The position numbers and the translations under genes are program-made. DNA of 64,000 nucleotides from Polytrichum commune (Eukaryota; Streptophyta; Polytrichopsida; Polytrichales; Polytrichaceae), in contig OX485803.1 of NCBI GenBank assembly GCA_950295325.1, positions 22,382,001 through 22,446,000 of the forward strand, given 5' to 3'. The number at the start of each line of letters is the position of its first letter. The first letter of the stretch is position 1. Positions 57,499-64,000 of this stretch are shown here, piece after piece. The notes under the pieces were generated by a model, which was given only the letters and a program-made list of their open reading frames with translations, was not told where the DNA came from and searched no databases.

Positions 57499-60400
57499 AT
57501 GACAACCGTCATTGAGTCGAGGCAAAGGTTGGACAAGACTTTGTTATCGCCAGCCCTTACGGACGCGCCGATCTTATCCAACCTTGTTCGCAAGCAGCTG
57601 CAAAATTCGTCTCCAGGTTTGGTTCTCTTTTTCGGTTTCCCTTCTTTCCGCCTTATTCCTCCGAGCTACCGACAGTCTTGTTACATAGAATCGGTAGATG
57701 TAGGAGTTTCTCTCGAGCTTCTTTTCCTTTGAGCTCGTGCTTAGATCGTCTATGGGTACACTGTCTCTCTCACTTAAGAAATAAGGGAGCAATGCTTGAG
57801 ACTTGAACGACGCGAAGAGTTAGAGTCACTTAAATTTATCGATTCTTTCTTTCTTTGTCGCACAGCCGTGCATGAGTGAACTATTTTGGTTGCTTTTTCC
57901 TACTCTACTGAGTTCTTCTGGCCAGTTCTGAATTGACAGTGAGAGACTCGAGGATGAACTGAGTACACTAGACTCGAAGATGAACTGACCTAGGCCGTTC
58001 AACGAGTAAATCGAGCCCTTGCAAATGTAATAAAATATTCATTAAGAGGGAATCAGCAGGTTCTTGAGCACTGTGGTCAGGCCATCAATTACAAGCATTG
58101 TATTATTTGCACTACTACCATGGCTACAGGCTACTAGTTCTGCTACTGCAACGATCCGATGTTGCAACATCTAAACGCGTCCTTCTGTGGAAGGATTTAG
58201 TGATTACTTATATTGTAGAAGGGGGAGCTTTGTCCATTACGTTAAATCAACATTCCAGAATTTTAGGCGGTTTACTGAGATTTTTGAGAATTTGTCTCGT
58301 GGACGAAAGACTGACCAGAGTATTTATTTCGTTGATAACCAACAGGAAGGGCTCCATCTGATCGAGTAGTTGAGGAAAAAAGTAAGCAATTGTCGACCTT
58401 GCTGGACGCCCTTAGGAGTGCCAAAGGAGAAAGGACTGTCAACAATGATCATGGCGAGTGGAAGGTAATTTTTTGTGTGTGGTTTGTTACTTGCTACTTT
58501 ACTATATGTTGCAAGCATGGAGATGGTGTATCGAACAATATATGTATGGATGTTATTCACCTTTCTCGTAAGTGTGTGCTCTCACTAATGGCACACTTCC
58601 ATGTGTTGGGCTGTTTCGGCGAAGCAAAATACAGTTTTACGCCTTTGCCACTTAGCCGATATTTTCAAACCTCTTGATGTCCGAGCACTTCCATGTGAAG
58701 AAGGGGCCAACATATGAGAGTAGATTTTGAGAGTAGCTTTTGGCTTGTTGTCCAACATGCAAGTTGGAATGTTTTCGGCCTTGCAATTACTCATTCTGAT
58801 TGTTGCGTAGCTATGTAGAGTTAATAAACTTTATATCTTGAGAGTCTAGAAAATTAAAAATAATTCCAAAATAGTGGAAACCTTGGGGAAGGTTTTAATA
58901 ATAAGAACGTCTCTCTATGAAAAACATGAGTGTAACAGATAAGAATGAGGTCCACACCAACAAGTTTATGGAAATCAACTTTCCAGCTTAAATGAAAGTC
59001 AATTTCTTGGTTCTGGAATAGAGAGGCGGTCAAGTCCTTCTCCTCATATTTTAGCTTAGGATTTACAATTGTGCTGGCCGTTGACTTTTGTTTGTGGGGG
59101 AAATTTAGTGCGCACACTTCTATGTGTGTGTGTTGGGGGGGGGTCCAACTTTTTGTCAGAGGTTCTTGTCAACTTCGCTGGCACATGGAAGTCTGCCCTT
59201 ATTTTCATTTTATACTGTGGTTACCGTCATCTGGAAGTATTGTTTACATGATACTTGTATTGAATTCCTTTTAGTATATCATGCGACATTTATGCTTGGA
59301 AGATATTTCACACTAATAGTGGATGTTTTCCCATTATTATCATCTCTGATGAGATTTTGCCTATCCTGGCAAATTGCGAGTTCATTACTCCTGAATATAC
59401 AAGACTGACATGGATATTTGTGAATGCGTTGAACATATATGTTAGGCATCTTGGTTTCATTGGGCAGCTCTCTCAATTGAGAGCTTGTGTATTGATTCTA
59501 TAATAAAGTGATAATCGCTGTCGGTCATACTACCTTCATATTTCCCACCCTAACTACACATTGAGTGCAAAGTAACTTATGAACCTAAGTCATATTATAC
59601 TTGCACAAGTTCTCAACCAACTAACATATGGATTTGCAATGTCAACCATCACTTTGATTCTGAATGTCAAAAATTGATGGCAATGCTGTTTCAGAGAAAG
59701 TGTGAACTCTACCAAATACAGTAAGATTTTCCAACATAGTGTGGTTCACAAGGCATGGTAAGCCACACTAATTATTCATTGATCCACTGAAATATGCATT
59801 TTAAGTGGAGCGATCTTGATACCATATTCTTTAAGAGGTGACCGTTACTAAGTTCTGAGCAATCAGTAGAACAACATAACCTGCATTCTGATGTGATTTT
59901 TTCTTTCCAAGGGTTGGTCAACGGTTCCTCATTTTCTTATCTGTAGAGACTTATTCTCTCCTCATTGCTTCTACTTTGTATCCCCTGCCAGTACAATGCA
60001 TTCACCTCAAATTCAGGAGAAGAGTCAGTGGAGGATTGTTCCAAGATTTCAGGTTTAATCACTGAATGGTAGAAGTTGGCTACACATTCATGTGTATTTG
60101 GATGATGGGGAGCCTGTTGTCACATGGAAAGTTTCACAAGCTGTTTAGGTCATGTTTGAATTGCATCTAAAGTGGCATATAGAACCTTTAATTTGTCTGC
60201 TTTTGTTTGTTTTGTGTTTTCGGTGGTTCGGATTATGAACCATCTTGTCCTAGTAGACAATTTATTCTAAAATATTAAGTGCACACACTTGGATTGGAAT
60301 TGGTAGATTTTCAATTTGTCAAGGGTGCAACAAGCATCAATACACTACGTTTGCTTTGATTGGAGGAGTATGCAGATATGTGAACATGGGTTGAAATCTT

Positions 60401-63400
60401 GCAGGTTAAGCAGGATACTTCACGTTACCGGGTCATGTATCGAGAAGGCCCAGAAGGCACTCCCTTTCATTCATTATGCTTAGAAGGCATAATTGATGGC
60501 CCTATGTCAGATGGTGAGCTCTTGTGTTTTAGTAGGTTGAAGTTTGTGACCATGTTTTAAGATCAAGCATTTTCTACATATCATTTCATTTTGTTTCAAG
60601 AATTTCAACACATTGAAAGATTTTGTTATTGTTTTGCAGCCCTGGTTGTTGGATGGGAGGTTCCACTCTATAAAGAATGGTGAGATTAGCAACCTGTTGA
60701 TCACTCTAGTTTGTATTAGTTTACATCTATAGGGATATGATATTCCTTAATTTAGTACAAAGATGCAGTAAGTCTCCTGTGTCCACTTCACCGACATTAC
60801 ACTGCTTTGTCTAATTAGTGTGGGTTACCATTTGGAGTTACGTGTTGCTATGACTTTTTACCAACAATATTGTTTATTACCAACTAAGTTATATAATATT
60901 CTTTGGTGTACATACTATCTACTTATGTCATTTGGGTAAAGAATGTTACTCTCAGTAAAATGTTATAGCAATGTGTAACTCCAAGTGGTAACCCGTACTA
61001 ATTAGACAAAACGGTGAAGTGGTTAACAATAAATTGAGAAGTAACTGTGGAGCACACTTGCAGGTGGCCACAATTTGCTGCTCCTACATTCAAGATTGTA
61101 GAGTCTCGATGGTTGCAGAAAGGCACAGTAGGTGGAGAACTGTCAGTGCTCAGGTGAGGCATGCAAAGATCCTGTGTAGTGACCAATCTTGGTGTTTGTG
61201 GATGATATAAACAATCTGCTCGTAAAGGTGTGTCATAGAAAGAACTGCGTGGGGCCTGATAGTGTTCTGCAGAGTAGTAATTTCATCATAGACATGTGTA
61301 GAATGTTTCTATTTGTAACCTCCAACTCTGCTCGTGCTGTGAGGATAATAGGGGGGTGATCTAGTTCTGAACTCGTTCAGAGAAGAGCAGTTTAATTTTT
61401 TTTAGATGTATGCTGAGTAAGTGGTTGATGTGGCTGTTTCATGAAGATTCAAAGTTCCATGGCCAATTGCAATGCGGGAAGTTGTACTGTCATCCTACGA
61501 GTTGGATTACTTTGATGAAGATCTGATTGTTGTACTATATAATTCGGTGAGCTACTGAAGAGTTTTCTTTATAATCGAAGAGTACTTTGTGTGAACTTAT
61601 GATGCAAGATAGTGTCCTCTTGCAGCTATAAGCATTCTTAAAGTTCAAGCACCCCTCTCCTGTCAACTAATAGTGTTTTAATGCCCCTACTTCTACAAAT
61701 CCTTTCCACCAAATGCTTGTAAAGTTGTGTATTTGTTCTGACCTATTTAGCTTGATCTCGATTGTTGTATGTATTATCATTTTCGGTTTTAGTACACTGG
61801 TGGGAGGATTTTTCTGTTGTAGCCTTTATATCTCCCAGTAGGTCACTTCGATTTTATTTTTCTCCTTGTTATTGTTATGCTCTTATGGATCTTTATCAAC
61901 AGGCCCCAGAAGCGCCAGATGAGGATGTTGATGGCATAAGTCAAGATCAGGTCCCTAAACCACTACCTAATGCAGTTCGCATGGACCTTCATGGTGGATT
62001 TGTTCTCCAAAAAATTAACAATAACTGCAATTTCTTTCGGTGAGTTTCTTTATCTTATGCAACTAGGAAGCATGATGTGATAGACAGCAGACATAATTGT
62101 TTATAGGGTTAGTACAATCACTTGTTTCATTTGAGCTAGGATGGGGGCTACATTTTCTTGCAGAAATTGGTTCCTCTTGGGTGTATATTCCTCAAGTGCT
62201 TTAAGTTCTGATATAAAATCTGGACACGGCTGAGTTTCCACCACAGCACAAAGTATGAGGCATTCGACTTAGTGGCATGCAAAAGTTATCATGCAAATCC
62301 CAGTATTCTTGGGATCATTTTGTACGATTTTGTGAATGACTGAAGTGAAACCGAATTACTTCATTTAATGTAATCATATTTCATTGTTCATTTATGTTCA
62401 CAGATGCATGGATCCATCTGTGGTCAGGTTCATGTAGTAAATTGCAAGTTATATAATTCATTTGTAGATGCCAAAAGAATTATGCTAAAATACGGTGGTT
62501 TCAATGCATGAAGATGAGGATAGCCATAAGTTTCTCCCCATGTCTGTAGCATTGCATTGTTATACCAAAAGTTGGTTCATGTTTAATAACTTGGAAATCC
62601 TTGGAGCAGTATCACATCATGACCAATATTTGATCTAAAAGTTTGGAAAGGGCTAAAGGACAGCTTTGCATCACACGTGTATATGTGCATAAACTTGTAA
62701 AATTTCTATGTTAGTAAGCTCATGTTACAAATATTGTGAGGATTCAGTTTTGTTGGGAGGGGCATTAAGCTACACAAGATTTATCCCCATTGTTATTCAT
62801 GTAGTTTAGAAGTGTTTTGGGTACTCTTATTTGTAGTATGTGGAAATCAAGTACCAGAAGGTTGTGTCTTTGTTTATATCAGATGAAGATACCTATGATC
62901 CTTATTGATGTACTGTGAATGATGCAGATTCATGGAATGAGGGATATCAAATTATCAAATATTGAGGAATTGGATAGAAAGATAAAGCTTAATATTGCGA
63001 AGCTTGTACAATCTTGCCATTCTGATAATCTTTTGTCTTTGCAGGTGTGTTGTGGATATGGATATGAAGCTGGACCTTGTACCTCCTTGGCTTATCAATT
63101 TCATTGCGAGGCAGCTAATAGGACATGGATATAAGCTCTATCAAAAGGTTCCTTACCTACTCTATTTCTCATTATTAAACTATTGGATTATGAGTGATGA
63201 ATTTATGTTTTTATGTAGCACTTCAAATGACTAGCCAAAGGCTCTTATCTGTAAGTCTGGGAATTTAGTAATCAGCAGACATAATGTATTGGAATCAGGT
63301 GTTTATAGACATGTTGTGTCGAATGGTCCAAGATCAAGAGCTACTCAGTTACTTAGGTCAATCCACATCATTGCAGGCTTCAGTATCTTCTTAATAGTCA

Positions 63401-64000
63401 GTCTTGCATTCATCTACACTACTGTAGCTTGCAATGGATCTTTGCTGAAAACATTTTGACTAAACATTTCCAAAGCATCGTTTTCTCTCAGATGCAGGAA
63501 ATCCTACATTAAACTTGACCAAAATTGTATTCCTGATGACTGTAAGTTGTTGTGCAGGCAGTGTCAGCGGTTAAGGACAGTCCATTTGAGAAGTTGGTAA
63601 ACTCTGAACCTATGTACAAGCGAATACAAGGTGCGATTGAATGTCCTTCTCCAAACGTGATGATGCCCTTAGAAATCGACAAACCAAAAATTAGAGAAAT
63701 TTTCAAGCAAGAAGATCTTAGTTTGGTGGAGAGTGCTTTCAAGAACCTGTCAGACCTACAGCAGGTTTCAACAGATCATTCTTTGGAAGAGTTGATTTCT
63801 AACGAAGTGCCAGCACAGGAGAACAAAATTGTGACTGACAAACTGCCAGTTGCTGATAGTTGCCTGCCACTGCCCTCTGAGATTGCACCCAATAATGGAA
63901 CAACATCTTCTCTAGAAGATGGCTCCAAGATTGCACCTCTTTCCCCAGAGCTTGAGGAACAGCTGAATCGTGACATTGAGTCGAATGGTACGTCGGACCC
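57499..64000 (+). CDS. START-like lipid-binding domain protein (SRPBCC fold), 3' end beyond window
   Basis: A plant-specific START-like family protein, annotated in plants as polyketide cyclase/dehydrase and lipid transport superfamily; molecular role unproven. Exons: 57499-57616, 58346-58464, 60405-60513, 60640-60679, 61064-61153, 61447-61546, 61903-62039, 63045-63147 and 63558 to the window edge. All junctions are GT-AG and keep phase, giving at least 419 residues. ATG 57499 is the first after an in-frame stop at 57469, and the first residues (RQRLDKTLLSPALTD) match the family N-terminus. Key motifs are HGEWK then VMYREGPEGTPFHSL (residues 88-102), YKEWWPQFAAPTFKI (near 129), FKVPWPIAMREVVL (near 160) and MDMKLDLVPPWLINFIARQL. 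The acidic, Ser/Pro-rich tail runs off the window. Intron 4 carries MITE A. Confidence 0.88.
60800..61016. mobile_element. MITE family A, copy 6, in intron 4 of the START-domain gene (217 bp)
   Basis: Left end CACTGCTTTGTCTAATTAGT; right end inward CACCGTTTTGTCTAATTAGT. TA lies at the left (60798-60799); the right TA has become AA. It is one of the best-preserved copies and ends 47 bp before exon 5. Confidence 0.9.

Noticed and set aside
56653-57593. Small genes in the GC-richer stretch before the START-domain gene
   Set aside because: Frames on both strands look like by-products of GC-rich, stop-poor sequence, and their position fits a promoter and leader.

Overview
The window is nuclear DNA of a land plant. 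It carries three split plant genes, with GT-AG introns of about 75 bp to 2 kb, set in AT-rich DNA full of repeats. The genes are the 3' end of a WD40-cyclophilin (CYP71/PPWD1 type, 783-1918), a complete 16-exon diacylglycerol O-acyltransferase 1 (DGAT1, 24461-31484) and the 5' part of a START-like lipid-binding protein (57499 to the window edge). All three are on the + strand. The DGAT1 sequence looks somewhat diverged from flowering-plant versions, and the DNA is rich in decayed LINEs and MITEs. A fern or other non-angiosperm is possible, but I cannot fix the species.

Layout. 1-2.2 kb: end of CYP71. 2.2-22.5 kb: gene desert with a decayed LINE 3' end (3.1-3.9 kb, +), a larger decayed LINE (15.2-19.0 kb, -), many TIR elements, foldbacks and short tandem repeats. 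22.5-32 kb: DGAT1 with its probable leader and 3' region. 32-56.6 kb: second desert, holding a hAT element with a transposase remnant (41.35-42.93 kb), two SINEs, a ~295-bp tandem array (46.9-48.4 kb), more MITEs and a GA microsatellite. 56.6-64 kb: a less AT-rich promoter-like stretch and the START-domain gene.

The repeats are the most informative part because their insertion histories can be read inside the window. Three MITE families share TA-flanked ends beginning CACT/CRCT. One of them (A) sits at the same TA in two copies of an ACCGGTT-rich repeat (J), while two other J copies keep the empty site. A tRNA-derived SINE is inserted in one J copy with a clean 8-bp duplication. The hAT element split another TIR element (F) with an 8-bp duplication, and the undisturbed F site is present at 7.8 kb. 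DGAT1 has related MITEs in introns 2 and 15, a GC donor at intron 1 and a 21-nt exon.

The genes do not form a pathway in any operon sense. DGAT1 (triacylglycerol synthesis in the ER) and the START-like protein are both linked to lipids, but their proximity is probably chance. I found no tRNA, rRNA, CRISPR array or intact autonomous transposon, and no convincing new multi-gene system.
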